Program-made: the position numbers and the translations under genes
Assembly (NCBI GenBank): GCA_964551335.1
Contig: CAZKCO010000030.1
Location: 1-64,000, forward strand
DNA: 64,000 nt
DNA from: Tunicatimonas sp964551335
Lineage (GTDB): Bacteria > Bacteroidota > Bacteroidia > Cytophagales > Cyclobacteriaceae
Direction: 5' to 3'
Shown: positions 26,453 to 35,444 of the stretch, piece by piece
Position numbering within the stretch: the first letter of the stretch is position 1
How the letters are laid out: every line of letters starts with the position of its first letter
Notes under the pieces: generated by a model
Seen by the model: the letters and a program-made list of their open reading frames with translations, nothing else
What the model was told of the DNA's origin: nothing
Database searches by the model: none

Positions 26453-27376
26453 TCAGTTTACTGTTAGCTTATTTACCAACTCGAGACCGATTCCACTGAT
26501 AAAAAGCCTCTGTTTACGATTTGAAAGCAGCTTTTGTGTCCAATCAACCAAACCACCGTCGGCCAAATCTATCAACTGTCCCTGAGATCTGAGGTAAATC
26601 TTAAACTGTACTTGCTGATAATACTCATTAGGATTTTCTTCTTCTATCCATTGTACCGTTCGGTCACTCATCCCTTGGCTAAGTTTTTCCGCTAAAGTTG
26701 ATTTGAAGTCTGAATCTCTGTTCTTTAAGAAAATTTTGGTTGTTAGCAGCTCATCTGAAAAATGCTCTGATAAAAGCTGATAATGAAGGATTAGGTGATT
26801 CCGTAATTGTTTCGATTCAAACTTAAAATTTCCAGTATCTTGTCCACCGGTAACCAAGCAGAAAACGCTAAAGTGAGCGCTAAAAGCCGGATTGTCGAAT
26901 GCTTGTCCTCTTACATGGCGATGAACAGTAGCATATTGAATAAGATTTGACTTCTTTCCGCTTTTCTTCATATCCTCGGCTACTTGTAATGCTAACACAT
27001 TAGTTGCATCCGATACCACTTCAGTGCCTCTTAGTGCTGAAACGATGTTGTTTTGATCTACTTTACCTACGACCGAACAACTGCCGAGCGGCGCTAATGG
27101 TGATAAAACCACCGCAGTAAATCCAGACTGCTCAGCCAGTTGCAAGCATTTCAACTCCAGCGATTTCATTGGTATTGCATCTACAGTAGCAAGCTGGACA
27201 AAGCGATTGGTACCAAACTGTTTCAATAGTTTTTGAGGAGTGATTTGTTTGATCCGCCGTCTAAATACCTCCAGTAACAATGAATTTAGCTCCGAGCCAG
27301 TCAAATAGTCTGAGATAGCCGAAATTGAAGGCAATTGAGCCAGCTTTTTATCTATTTTTTTCAGTATCGGATGCAT
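26453..27376 (-). CDS. unrecognised protein with class II aminoacyl-tRNA-synthetase-like motifs
   Basis: About 307 residues from the ATG at 27376 (upstream in-frame starts exist at 27412 and as TTG at 27433). I do not recognise a named family. Conserved-looking blocks are SELNSLLLEVFRRR, SPLAPLGSCSVVGKVDQNN, SALRGTEVVSDATNVLALQVA, TVHRHVRGQAFDNPAFSAHFSVF and a C-terminal FISGIGLELVNKL. The H-R-x-x-R-G-Q-x-F block followed by HFxVF recalls motif 2, and the glycine-rich G-x-G-L-E-L end recalls motif 3, of HisRS-like class II synthetases. Thus a paralogous ligase, HisZ-like or tRNA-binding role is possible. It is divergent from the helicase gene (84 bp apart). Confidence 0.6.
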   Translation of the reverse strand: MHPILKKIDKKLAQLPSISAISDYLTGSELNSLLLEVFRRRIKQITPQKLLKQFGTNRFVQLATVDAIPMKSLELKCLQLAEQSGFTAVVLSPLAPLGSCSVVGKVDQNNIVSALRGTEVVSDATNVLALQVAEDMKKSGKKSNLIQYATVHRHVRGQAFDNPAFSAHFSVFCLVTGGQDTGNFKFESKQLRNHLILHYQLLSEHFSDELLTTKIFLKNRDSDFKSTLAEKLSQGMSDRTVQWIEEENPNEYYQQVQFKIYLRSQGQLIDLADGGLVDWTQKLLSNRKQRLFISGIGLELVNKLTVN

Positions 27377-27460
27377 TTTGTAAAAATAGTTATTTAGTGG
27401 TGAATAGAACATCGGTGACTCAGGAACTAACAAAAAGCTGGCTGGGGTTATTAGCTATCT

Positions 27461-29395
27461 ATGAATGATTTGATTACCGAGTTGCACCAGCAAATTCAGT
27501 TGCTTCGGTTAGAGAAAGAGGCTGATTTAGAATACTACCGTCAGAAGGTGTTACTAGCTAGTTTAGAAGATCGCAAGAAAGATGGAGTTTGCTGGTATCC
27601 GGTGGTGCTGGAAAGTCAACGCTTCAGTCTGGGAGAGAAGCTGATTATCCGGATACGGCGCACGGATGACTCTTCCCGCTCCCACGTGTTCCAGTCCGGA
27701 AAAATCGTAAGTTTCTTCTCAAACACCTTCAATAACAAACCCTCGATTTCCGGAGTAGTGAATGATGTGCGAAAAAACAGCATGACCATTACCCTGAATA
27801 CTTCAGAACTGCCCGACTGGGTTAGAAAAGGCAATCTAGGGGTTGACTTACTCTTCGATGAGCTGGCCTACCGGGAAATGGAAAAAGCATTAAAAAAAAT
27901 AATAGATACCAAAGCACCTCGTCAAGTAGAACTTCGGTCAATTCTGCTTGGTCAGCAACCAGCTGCCTTCGTTAGAGATACACTGGGAGGCTATGTGGAA
28001 GAATTGAATTCCAGTCAGAATCAGGCTTTACAGAAAATTCGTCAGGCTCAAGACGTAGCCGTGGTGCACGGACCACCGGGCACCGGTAAAACCACCACCC
28101 TGGTTCAAGCGATTGTGCAAACCATACAACTTGAACAACAGGTACTGGTATGCGCTCCCAGCAATGCTGCAGTTGATCTACTGGTTGAGAAACTTAGCGA
28201 ACAGGATTTACAGGTGGTTAGGCTGGGTCATCCCGCCCGGGTTACCGAAAACAACCTCAACCGCACCATCGACGCTCAAATTGCCAACCACGGCTACTAT
28301 AAAGATCTAAAATCGCTTCGCCACCGCTCGGAAGAAATGCGATCTATGGCCTACAAGTATAAACGAAACTACGGTGCTTCCGAACGTCAGCAACGCAAAC
28401 GTTTACTTCGGGAGGCGGGTCAACTAAAAGAAGAAGCGGAGCAGTTGGAGTTTTACATTGTCAGTGATATTCTCTCAAAAGCCCAGGTTATCGCCTGCAC
28501 GCTGGTGGGTGCTTCCAGTAATTTACTAAAAGGGTTTCGTTGCGAAACTGTGTTTATTGATGAAGCCGCTCAGGCTCTGGAGGCAGCAAGCTGGATTCCA
28601 ATTCTAAAAGCTAAACGGGTGGTGTTTGCCGGAGACCATTATCAACTTCCTCCGACTATCAAATCGTATGATGCGGCACGACAGGGGCTTAGCACCACGT
28701 TATTTGAAAAGTGCATCGTGCGTCAGCAAAAGCTAAGAAGTCCGGTTGACTCGCTATTGCAAACGCAGTACCGTATGCACCAGCACATCATGCAGTTTTC
28801 CAGTCAGTATTTTTATGATAATCAGTTGCTTGCTGACGACAGTGTGCGGGATGCTACGCTGACGGATGATCAGCCCCCACTCACTTTTATTGATACTGCC
28901 GGTAGTGGCTTCCAGGAAAAGACTGACCCGGAAACACTAAGTACCTATAATGAAGAAGAAGCACTGCTACTACTGCGGCACCTAAATGACCTAATTGAAA
29001 ACTTAACTCCCAGCTATTTTCTGGAAAACAAGTTGAACGTAGGCATCATCACCCCCTATAAAGCTCAGGTTAAGCTACTTACCGAAAACTATCTCGATTT
29101 TCCCTATATTGCTGAACTTCAATCATTGATTACAATTGATACGGTAGATGCCTTTCAGGGCCGGGAGCGAGAAGTGATTTATATTAGCCTGGTTCGATCT
29201 AACTCCAAGGGAGAAATCGGGTTTTTAAGCGATATTCGTCGTACTAACGTGGCAATGACCCGCGCCAAAAAGAAGTTGGTGATTTTAGGAGATAGCGCCA
29301 CGCTGGGCAATCACCCATTCTACAGCAAGTTGTTGGATTATGTTCAAGATATTGGTGCCTACCGTAGTGCTTTTGAATTTATTTATCAATCCTAA
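27461..29395 (+). CDS. superfamily 1 DNA/RNA helicase, UPF1/IGHMBP2-like
   Basis: 644 residues. An N-terminal OB/barrel-like region (about 45-130) precedes the helicase core: Walker A VVHGPPGTGKTTTLVQAI, motif Ia QVLVCAPSNAAVDLLVEKL, Walker B TVFIDEAAQALE, motif III VFAGDHYQLPPT, motif IV TQYRMHQHIMQFSSQYFY, motif V VDAFQGREREVIYISLVRSN and motif VI RRTNVAMTRAKKKLVILGD. A helical insert (KYKRNYGASERQQRKRLL) sits between Ia and II. This is the full set of UPF1-like SF1B motifs; bacterial members are presumed 5'-3' nucleic acid helicases of uncertain role. The nitrilase ATG follows 3 bp after the stop. Confidence 0.92.
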   Translation: MNDLITELHQQIQLLRLEKEADLEYYRQKVLLASLEDRKKDGVCWYPVVLESQRFSLGEKLIIRIRRTDDSSRSHVFQSGKIVSFFSNTFNNKPSISGVVNDVRKNSMTITLNTSELPDWVRKGNLGVDLLFDELAYREMEKALKKIIDTKAPRQVELRSILLGQQPAAFVRDTLGGYVEELNSSQNQALQKIRQAQDVAVVHGPPGTGKTTTLVQAIVQTIQLEQQVLVCAPSNAAVDLLVEKLSEQDLQVVRLGHPARVTENNLNRTIDAQIANHGYYKDLKSLRHRSEEMRSMAYKYKRNYGASERQQRKRLLREAGQLKEEAEQLEFYIVSDILSKAQVIACTLVGASSNLLKGFRCETVFIDEAAQALEAASWIPILKAKRVVFAGDHYQLPPTIKSYDAARQGLSTTLFEKCIVRQQKLRSPVDSLLQTQYRMHQHIMQFSSQYFYDNQLLADDSVRDATLTDDQPPLTFIDTAGSGFQEKTDPETLSTYNEEEALLLLRHLNDLIENLTPSYFLENKLNVGIITPYKAQVKLLTENYLDFPYIAELQSLITIDTVDAFQGREREVIYISLVRSNSKGEIGFLSDIRRTNVAMTRAKKKLVILGDSATLGNHPFYSKLLDYVQDIGAYRSAFEFIYQS

Positions 29396-29398
29396 AGT

Positions 29399-30355
29399 AT
29401 GCCAGCCTTCAATGTAGGTGTAGTACAGGCCACCCCTGTATTCTTTGACCTTTCAGCAACACTTGACCGAGTTGACCACTGGCTTCGGCAAGCGAAATCA
29501 TCCGGATGTCGGTTAGTGCTTTTTCCCGAATCATTCATTCCCGGCTACCCCAGGGGATTTACGTTTGGATCGACTATCGGAAGACGCAGTGATGAAGGCA
29601 GGGCATTGTATCAGCAATACTGGGAGAACAGTGTTTCGGTACCCAGTGAAGTCTGCGATCAACTAGCCGCCATGGCCCGGGATTATGATGTTTATCTGGC
29701 CATTGGAGTTACTGAGCGTGATCCCCAAAACGGCACACTTTATTGCAGTTTGCTTTATTTTTCACCCCGAGTGGGTCTAATGGGCAAACACCGCAAGCTG
29801 AAACCTACTGGTGTAGAACGCTTGGTGTGGGGAGAAGGACAGGCTGATACACTGATAAGTCTGGAAACCGACATTGGGCGGTTAGGCGGCCTGATCTGTT
29901 GGGAAAATTATATGCCGTTGGCCAGAATGAGCCTATACGAAGCCGGGGTACAAATTTATCTGGCTCCTACCGCCGATGCGCGGCAAAGTTGGACCGCCAC
30001 CATGCAGCACATCGCCCTGGAGGGCCGGTGCTTTGTACTGGGTTGTAACCAGTTTTTCCGCCAACAAGACTATCCCGAGCAGTACCGTAACTACGTTATA
30101 TCTGAACCGGATAATTTCTGTAGGGGTGGTAGCGTAATTGTTGGCCCGGATGGAAACCTCATGGAAGGCCCCCTTTACGACCGGGAAGGATTACTGGTTA
30201 CCCGGATTGATCTGGCACAGACAGTAAAGCATAAGCTAGACTTTGACGTTACCGGACATTATTCCCGCCCCGAGGTTTTTCACTTCTCGGTAAACCCTCA
30301 CCCACCGGTAATTAGAGAAAATGATCTGCTGGATAACCTTTCCACCAGCAGATAG
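29399..30355 (+). CDS. nitrilase-family carbon-nitrogen hydrolase
   Basis: 318 residues. The Glu-Lys-Cys triad of the nitrilase superfamily is visible: Glu in VLFPESFIPGYPRG, Lys in GKHRKLKPTGVERLVWGEG, Cys in GGLICWENYMPLAR. PTADARQSW and HIALEGRCFVLGCNQF are characteristic of true nitrilases/cyanide-hydrolase-like branch 1. It should convert an organic nitrile to the carboxylic acid and ammonia in the cytoplasm. It starts 3 bp after the helicase stop, so it is translationally coupled, an unexpected pairing with no evident metabolic logic. Confidence 0.93.
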   Translation: MPAFNVGVVQATPVFFDLSATLDRVDHWLRQAKSSGCRLVLFPESFIPGYPRGFTFGSTIGRRSDEGRALYQQYWENSVSVPSEVCDQLAAMARDYDVYLAIGVTERDPQNGTLYCSLLYFSPRVGLMGKHRKLKPTGVERLVWGEGQADTLISLETDIGRLGGLICWENYMPLARMSLYEAGVQIYLAPTADARQSWTATMQHIALEGRCFVLGCNQFFRQQDYPEQYRNYVISEPDNFCRGGSVIVGPDGNLMEGPLYDREGLLVTRIDLAQTVKHKLDFDVTGHYSRPEVFHFSVNPHPPVIRENDLLDNLSTSR

Positions 30356-30442
30356 CTAGTCTTTCGTTACAAAATACTTAGCAATTGGTAATCATTTGGT
30401 GACAGTTTGGTTCAAACGTACACCAAACAAAGAAAGGAACGG

Positions 30443-30473
30443 TTGTAATCTAAGCGACAATTCCATATATTTT
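30443..30473 (+). promoter_or_regulatory. Bacteroidota-type promoter candidate for cytochrome gene
   Basis: TTG at 30443-30445 and TATATTTT at 30466-30473, spaced 20 nt, fit TTG-N19/20-TAnnTTTG apart from the last base. The start codon is at 30500. Confidence 0.35.
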
Positions 30474-30499
30474 CTATACCAACCAAACCTATTACTACT

Positions 30500-31378
30500 A
30501 TGTTAAGACGAATTTTGAAATTCGCCCTGTTGGGTATTACCTCCATTTTGCTCATTGTCGCATTGTTTTACGCCTTCGTCCACTTCTCGGTAAACAAAAG
30601 ATTGGATCGTGAGTACGCCATTCAACCCAAATCCATTTCTATCCCAACCGATTCGGCCTCGCTGGCGCTGGGTCACCATCTCTCGCTGGTTCAGGGCTGC
30701 CAGGACTGCCACGGAGCCGACTTATCGGGACAGGTGATGATTGATGATCCGGCCATCGGGCTGGTATCAGCCACCAATCTGACCACGGGCAAAGGTGGCA
30801 TCGGCAGTCACTATACCGATGAAGACTGGTTGCTGGCAATGCGCCACGGACTCAATCAGAAACATCAGTCGTTACTGCTGATGCCCTCTACCGAATTTTG
30901 TAAACTAAGCGACCGCGACCTGGGCGCCCTGATTGCCTACTGTAAGCAGGTACCCCCGGTCGACCAAGAACTGCCCGAGAACGAATTGCGCCCACTGGGC
31001 CGTATGTTGGTTAACTTTGACCAGATGAAAATACTCACCGCCGAACTGATTGACCACGAATACCAGCCTCCGGTTGAAGTGGTTCCGGCAGCTTCCGCCG
31101 CGTACGGACAATACCTGGCTGCGTCTTGCGCGGGTTGTCACGGGCAGACTTTTAAAGGATTACCTGGCAAGGAACCGGGCTCACCGGACGCCTCCGATAT
31201 TACCAAGACCGGCAACATCGGCAAATGGACCGAAGTACAATTCCGACAAGTGCTACGCACCGGAAACACCCCCGAAGGAAAAAGTATGGATCCGAAACTG
31301 ATGCCTTGGGAGGCTTTCCGCCATTTCTCCGATGATGAGATAAAAGCTTTATATCTGTACTTACACAATCTGGAGTAA
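30500..31378 (+). CDS. membrane-anchored diheme cytochrome c
   Basis: 292 residues. An uncleaved N-terminal membrane anchor (about 5-29) leads to two cytochrome c domains, each with a CxxCH heme site: C67QDCH71 and C210AGCH214. Met candidates for the distal ligand are in LLMPSTEFC and KLMPWEAF, both followed by the typical LSDxDLxALIAYCK / FSDDEIKALYLYL last helix. This double-domain form occurs in electron-transfer chains and alcohol-dehydrogenase-like partners. Its donor and acceptor are not nearby. It has its own promoter candidate and a strong terminator, so it is monocistronic. Confidence 0.93.
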   Translation: MLRRILKFALLGITSILLIVALFYAFVHFSVNKRLDREYAIQPKSISIPTDSASLALGHHLSLVQGCQDCHGADLSGQVMIDDPAIGLVSATNLTTGKGGIGSHYTDEDWLLAMRHGLNQKHQSLLLMPSTEFCKLSDRDLGALIAYCKQVPPVDQELPENELRPLGRMLVNFDQMKILTAELIDHEYQPPVEVVPAASAAYGQYLAASCAGCHGQTFKGLPGKEPGSPDASDITKTGNIGKWTEVQFRQVLRTGNTPEGKSMDPKLMPWEAFRHFSDDEIKALYLYLHNLE

Positions 31379-31398
31379 GCAGCTCTGTTAAATTCTAG

Positions 31399-31424
31399 AG
31401 GGTGGTTTTCCCACCCTTCTTTTG
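31399..31424 (+). terminator. rho-independent terminator
   Basis: AGGGTGG (31399-31405) pairs perfectly with CCACCCT (31411-31417), loop TTTTC, followed by TCTTTTG. It lies 20 nt after the cytochrome gene stop. Confidence 0.85.
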
Positions 31425-31484
31425 TTGCTCAATTCTACTGTGATATTCCGGTTTGATAGATTACATTTGATCAAAATTATTACG

Positions 31485-31865
31485 ATGAAAATTGAACATC
31501 TGGCTATTTGGACGAATCAATTAGAAGAATTGAAAAATTTCTACTGTAACTACTTCAAGGCTGAAAGTAGCGATAAATATCATAATCCTAATAAAGAGTT
31601 TAGCTCCTACTTTTTGACGTTTAAATCCGGTTCTCGACTTGAGTTAATGCATCGCCCTAAGCTTAAAAATAACGACACAAAGCCCTCGGTGGGGCTGGCT
31701 CATTTTGCGTTCTCGGTAGGTAGCGAGGCGGAAGTAGATCGTTTGACCAAGATGCTCAAAAATGAGGGTTACCCTCCGATTGATGGCCCTCGCCGAACCG
31801 GCGATGGATACTACGAAAGCACCTTTCACGATCCCGACGGCAATATTGTAGAGCTGACTGTTTGA
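31485..31865 (+). CDS. VOC-family (glyoxalase/bleomycin-resistance fold) protein
   Basis: 126 residues from the ATG at 31485, where the typical first strand MKIEHLAIWTNQLEELKNFY begins. The two beta-alpha-beta-beta-beta units are visible, with metal-ligand candidates His5, Glu in SRLELMHRP, His in VGLAHFAFSVGS and Glu in DGNIVELTV, the complete His-Glu-His-Glu set of glyoxalase I-type folds. Likely a metal-dependent lyase or a small-molecule resistance or isomerase protein; substrate not assignable. A longer frame beginning at 31422 lacks support. Confidence 0.88.
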   Translation: MKIEHLAIWTNQLEELKNFYCNYFKAESSDKYHNPNKEFSSYFLTFKSGSRLELMHRPKLKNNDTKPSVGLAHFAFSVGSEAEVDRLTKMLKNEGYPPIDGPRRTGDGYYESTFHDPDGNIVELTV

Positions 31866-31903
31866 TTGCCAGATAATTTTATCTAATCCTACCTTTTTCA
31901 ACT

Positions 31904-33088
31904 TTGCGAGATAAGAAAATACCCCCAAGCTTAATTAAGGCCCGCCGGGCCGTGGCGCTGATATTTTTTGTGAATGGGGCCGGATTTGCCAGTTGGGTGC
32001 CCCATATCCCCTGGTTCCAGCGGCGGTACAATCTGAATGAAAGTGAACTGGGTTTAACCCTGCTCATTATTGCCATTGGTGCCATTTTGGCCATGCCAAT
32101 TGCCGGTGGCTTGGTGGAGAAAATTGGAAGTAAGCGAGTTGTCGTTTTTACCTCAGTAGGCTTTTGTATATTACTGGCCCTATTACCGCTGATGCCCAAT
32201 TACTGGACAACAGCCATCGTTCTGTTTCTGTTTGGAATGGTGAACGGTTCAATGGATGTTTCCATGAATGCCCACGGGGTATTGGTAGAACAAAAATACC
32301 GAACGGCCATTATGTCCTCATTTCATGGGTTGTTTAGCCTGGGAGGACTGGTTGGAGCCGGAGTAGCCAGTGGATTACTAGCATTAGGATTCAGTCCTCC
32401 CCAGCATATGCTATTAGTATTAGCTTTACTCTTTATTACGGTTTTACTGATACTCCAGCACCTCTTACCGCCGGAGATCAAACCCCGGTCATTGGAAGAT
32501 AACAAGCCTCTGCTTGTCATTCCATCTCAACCAATCGTTTGGTTTCTCGCCTTCCTGGCGTTTTTCATTCTGATGGTAGAGGGGGCTATGGCTGATTGGA
32601 CTGCAATTCACATCAGCGGCCTTCCAGCCGCTACCCCTGCACTGGCCGCCTTGGGGTTCGCAGCATTTTCATTGACGATGGCTAGTGGTCGGTTATTAGG
32701 CGACCGAATTATCCGGGCAATAGGTCGTCCCGTAGTGGTGCAGTGGGGCAGTCTGATTGCAGCGGCTGGTCTTTTGATCGTGGTATTGTTTCAATTGCCG
32801 GCCGGAGCTATTATCGGCTTCGGTCTGGTGGGTATTGGGCTTTCCAATGTAATACCTATTATCTTCAGTTCGGCAGGATACGCTAATCCCGACGAGCCCG
32901 GACGGGGTATTGCAGCGGTTACCACAATGGGGTACTTTGGTTTTTTAGTAGGCCCGCCCTTAATTGGTTTTATTGCTGATGGATTTTCTCTGAATAGTGC
33001 CTGGGTAATGCTTACGGTAGCATTAGGATTGGTCGTAGCTATTGCCCCACGGATTATCAGAAAAATTCCGACAGTGAAAGTTTCTTGA
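31904..33088 (+). CDS. MFS transporter (YbjJ-like)
   Basis: About 394 residues with about 12 membrane helices. The first helix region is VALIFFVNGAGFASWVPHIPWFQRRYNLNESELGL, followed by AGGLVEKIGSKRVV (the loop 2-3 motif) and VNGSMDVSMNAHGVLVEQKYRTAIMSSFHGLFSLGGLVGAG, typical of the YbjJ/FucP-like MFS branch. A second-half repeat holds ASGRLLGDRIIRAIGR. The only supported start is TTG at 31904; no ATG lies between the preceding in-frame stop and the first helix. Substrate unknown; efflux is the usual suggestion for this branch. Confidence 0.9.
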   Translation: MRDKKIPPSLIKARRAVALIFFVNGAGFASWVPHIPWFQRRYNLNESELGLTLLIIAIGAILAMPIAGGLVEKIGSKRVVVFTSVGFCILLALLPLMPNYWTTAIVLFLFGMVNGSMDVSMNAHGVLVEQKYRTAIMSSFHGLFSLGGLVGAGVASGLLALGFSPPQHMLLVLALLFITVLLILQHLLPPEIKPRSLEDNKPLLVIPSQPIVWFLAFLAFFILMVEGAMADWTAIHISGLPAATPALAALGFAAFSLTMASGRLLGDRIIRAIGRPVVVQWGSLIAAAGLLIVVLFQLPAGAIIGFGLVGIGLSNVIPIIFSSAGYANPDEPGRGIAAVTTMGYFGFLVGPPLIGFIADGFSLNSAWVMLTVALGLVVAIAPRIIRKIPTVKVS

Positions 33089-33208
33089 AACTGAAAAAAA
33101 TTTTTCCTGCCAGTAAAATCTGGACTTATAATTGCGCGTTATTACAGTAACTAAAACAGTGGGTGTATGAATTGATAAGGCCTTATTTTTTACCTAATCA
33201 ATTCACCA

Positions 33209-34549
33209 ATGAACACTCTTTCTTCCCGTTGGCTCGTTTTCCGATTACTGTCGCTGGTAGTTCCCGTTGGGCTTTGCGCAGTATTGCTCTCTCAATGCAC
33301 CGATAAGGTGACATCAACCGTTCGCTTTCACCGAATGATTCCGGTATACACTACTACTCAGGAAATTCGTAGTGCTGTCTCAGTATTGCCCCCCCAACCG
33401 GTCACTGGTACCGGAAAGATCTTTTCTCATGAAAATTTTCTTTTCCTCAACCAACCAGGCACCGGAGTACACGTAATTGACAACTCTGATCCAGCAAACC
33501 CTAGCACCATTAGCTTCATTAATATTCCAGGAAACTACGATCTGGCGGTTCAGGATGATATTATGTACGCTGATAGCTACATTGATCTGTTGGCTATCGA
33601 TATCAGTAATCCTCAGTCGGTAGAAGTACTCCACCGGGAAGAAAATGTGTTTCCCCAGTTTAATAGCTTTGGTTTTTATCCTGATGCACAACGGGGAGTT
33701 GTTACGCAGTGGAACGAAATGGATGTTACCGAAACCTTTGAGGGCGAGATTAGTGGCACCCAGTGGCAACCGGGAGTGTATCAGTACATTGATCATCTGG
33801 ATATCGCCCAGCACGCCCGTCAGGAATTTGTCAACCAGTCCAATATTCCGGTACAGGAATTTAACCGTACTGAACCTACTATAGTAGGCCGGGGCGGCTC
33901 TATGTCCCGCTTTTCAGTCTCGGGTGAATACCTCTACACCATAGACGATGAAAACCTTCAGGTATTTGATCTTTCCTCGCCAACCACTCCTACCTCGGTG
34001 AATGAAATGTCAGTTACGTTCATGATTGAAACAATCTATTCTCACCAGGAGCATTTGTTTATCGGAGCACAAAACGGAATGTTTATCTACAGTACAGTGA
34101 TACCCGAATCTCCCACCCAGCTAGCTGCTTACTGGCATGCTACCAGTTGCGACCCGGTAATCGCTAATGATACCCTGGCCTATGTGACCCTTCGCACCGG
34201 GGATGTTTGTGAGGGGAATGAAAATATACTGGAGCTAGTTGATATTAAACAGGCTTCCAATCCGCATGAAGTAGCCCGCTACCAGATGGATAATCCCCAC
34301 GGCTTAGGATTAGACGGTTCTACCCTTTTTGTCTGTGAAGGAGCCTCTGGAGTTAAAGTGTTTAATGCGAACTTCCCCTTCCAATTGCAGGATAATCTGA
34401 TTACAACCATTGACGACATGTTTGCTTATGACGTCATTGCGGAGAATAACCGGTTGATTGTCATCGGTGAAGACGGAGTATACCAATACGACTACACTGA
34501 TCCTCAGAATATTAGATTCCTAAGTAAGATTACCCGTTTGGCACTTTAG
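33209..34549 (+). CDS. LVIVD-repeat lipoprotein, copy 1
   Basis: 446 residues. A signal peptide with lipobox LLSQC (Cys30) is followed by a beta-propeller-like series of LVIVD-type repeats, for example GTGVHVIDNSDPANPSTISFI, YIDLLAIDISNPQSVEVL, LQVFDLSSPTTPTSV, MFIYSTVIPESPTQL, ILELVDIKQASNPHEVA and GVKVFNAN. A conserved NPHGLGLDGSTLFVCEG lies near the end. Such surface lipoproteins are common in Bacteroidota and of unknown function. A close paralogue is at 35445-36794. Both are followed by a small barrel-like gene, which suggests that each lipoprotein works with its neighbour at the outer membrane (inference). Confidence 0.9.
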   Translation: MNTLSSRWLVFRLLSLVVPVGLCAVLLSQCTDKVTSTVRFHRMIPVYTTTQEIRSAVSVLPPQPVTGTGKIFSHENFLFLNQPGTGVHVIDNSDPANPSTISFINIPGNYDLAVQDDIMYADSYIDLLAIDISNPQSVEVLHREENVFPQFNSFGFYPDAQRGVVTQWNEMDVTETFEGEISGTQWQPGVYQYIDHLDIAQHARQEFVNQSNIPVQEFNRTEPTIVGRGGSMSRFSVSGEYLYTIDDENLQVFDLSSPTTPTSVNEMSVTFMIETIYSHQEHLFIGAQNGMFIYSTVIPESPTQLAAYWHATSCDPVIANDTLAYVTLRTGDVCEGNENILELVDIKQASNPHEVARYQMDNPHGLGLDGSTLFVCEGASGVKVFNANFPFQLQDNLITTIDDMFAYDVIAENNRLIVIGEDGVYQYDYTDPQNIRFLSKITRLAL

Positions 34550-34562
34550 TGTTATCCTTCTA

Positions 34563-34590
34563 AGGCTCCAGTGAATAGTCGCTGGAGCCT
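34563..34590 (+). promoter_or_regulatory. intercistronic hairpin, cassette 1
   Basis: AGGCTCCAG (34563-34571) pairs perfectly with CTGGAGCCT (34582-34590), loop of 10 nt. No T-run follows. It lies between the LVIVD gene and its barrel partner, 14 nt before the partner ATG, and could stabilise the upstream mRNA or attenuate the partner. Confidence 0.65.
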
Positions 34591-34604
34591 AGGTTTACGA
34601 TCAT

Positions 34605-35363
34605 ATGAGAAAGTTTATTTTTTTCGCGCAATTATTTTTTTTTGGGAGCACTCTGATGGTCTACGGACAAACCGATACAATTCCGGATCAGGAAATAACT
34701 ATTTATCTAAAAAATGGCAAGTTTGTTCACGGCTACCAGACCTTCTCTCCTTTTAAAGGTTACCTGACGATAGAGATTGACGAGTTTACCCAGAAGCATA
34801 TTCCTTACCGGAAAATCAGGTACATTCTCAACGGACCACCGATGGTGAAACCTCCCCCGGTTTATGAGCCGCTGAACAACACCTTTTTCCTGAGCATCTT
34901 GGTAGGCATACAATACGGTGCAGCCGCAGCGGGGAATAATCGGGCTACCATCAGTTTTGCTGCAGGCTACGTGTTTCATCCCTTACTTCAAACCAGTGTA
35001 GGGCTGGGATTTATGCAGTACGATCCAGTTTCTACCACTTCGCTATTTGCCCGGATTCACGGAAATTTGTCCGAGCGTAAGTGGAGCCCGTTTTATTTTG
35101 CCGAAGCTGGGAGCAGTCGGGTACACTCCAGCTACTACAACGTTGGGATGCAACTATCAGATGCCCAAGGTGGCCTGATGCTACACCCCGGATTAGGTAT
35201 TCAGCGGCGCTTCCGCTCCGGAGCGGTATTCTTTCAACTGGGCTACCGAATACAACGGGCTCAACTTGAATACGAAGTACTGGATTTCTGGGGCGGAATG
35301 CTACAGGTACAAGAACGTCTGACCTTCCGTCGTGTCACGGCTCATTTGGGAATCAGTTTTTAA
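34605..35363 (+). CDS. outer-membrane barrel-like protein, copy 1
   Basis: 252 residues. The signal peptide MRKFIFFAQLFFFGSTLMVYG is followed by a short N-terminal domain with the strand pattern ITIYLKNGKFVHGYQTFSPFKGYLTIEIDEFTQKHIPYRKIRYIL (about 30-75, SH3/LSm-like in look). The C-terminal half has amphipathic beta-strands (FFLSILVGIQYG, ISFAAGYVFHPLLQTSVGLGF, FFQLGYRIQRAQLEYE) and ends RRVTAHLGISF with the terminal Phe typical of outer-membrane barrels. No known family named. It pairs with the preceding LVIVD lipoprotein and has a paralogue at 36870-37619. Confidence 0.75.
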   Translation: MRKFIFFAQLFFFGSTLMVYGQTDTIPDQEITIYLKNGKFVHGYQTFSPFKGYLTIEIDEFTQKHIPYRKIRYILNGPPMVKPPPVYEPLNNTFFLSILVGIQYGAAAAGNNRATISFAAGYVFHPLLQTSVGLGFMQYDPVSTTSLFARIHGNLSERKWSPFYFAEAGSSRVHSSYYNVGMQLSDAQGGLMLHPGLGIQRRFRSGAVFFQLGYRIQRAQLEYEVLDFWGGMLQVQERLTFRRVTAHLGISF

Positions 35364-35444
35364 GGAGAGAAAAATATTTTTGCTGTTTCCAACGTGAAAC
35401 TCATCCGCAGTGTCTTAGCAGTACAACAATTAGATCATACTGCT

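Noticed and set aside
31422..31484. upstream extension of the VOC gene
   Set aside because: It would start in the terminator of the cytochrome gene; the fold begins at the ATG at 31485.
34571..34756. 61-aa frame covering the start of the first barrel gene
   Set aside because: The alternate frame breaks after the signal peptide of the real gene; the barrel protein explains this stretch.
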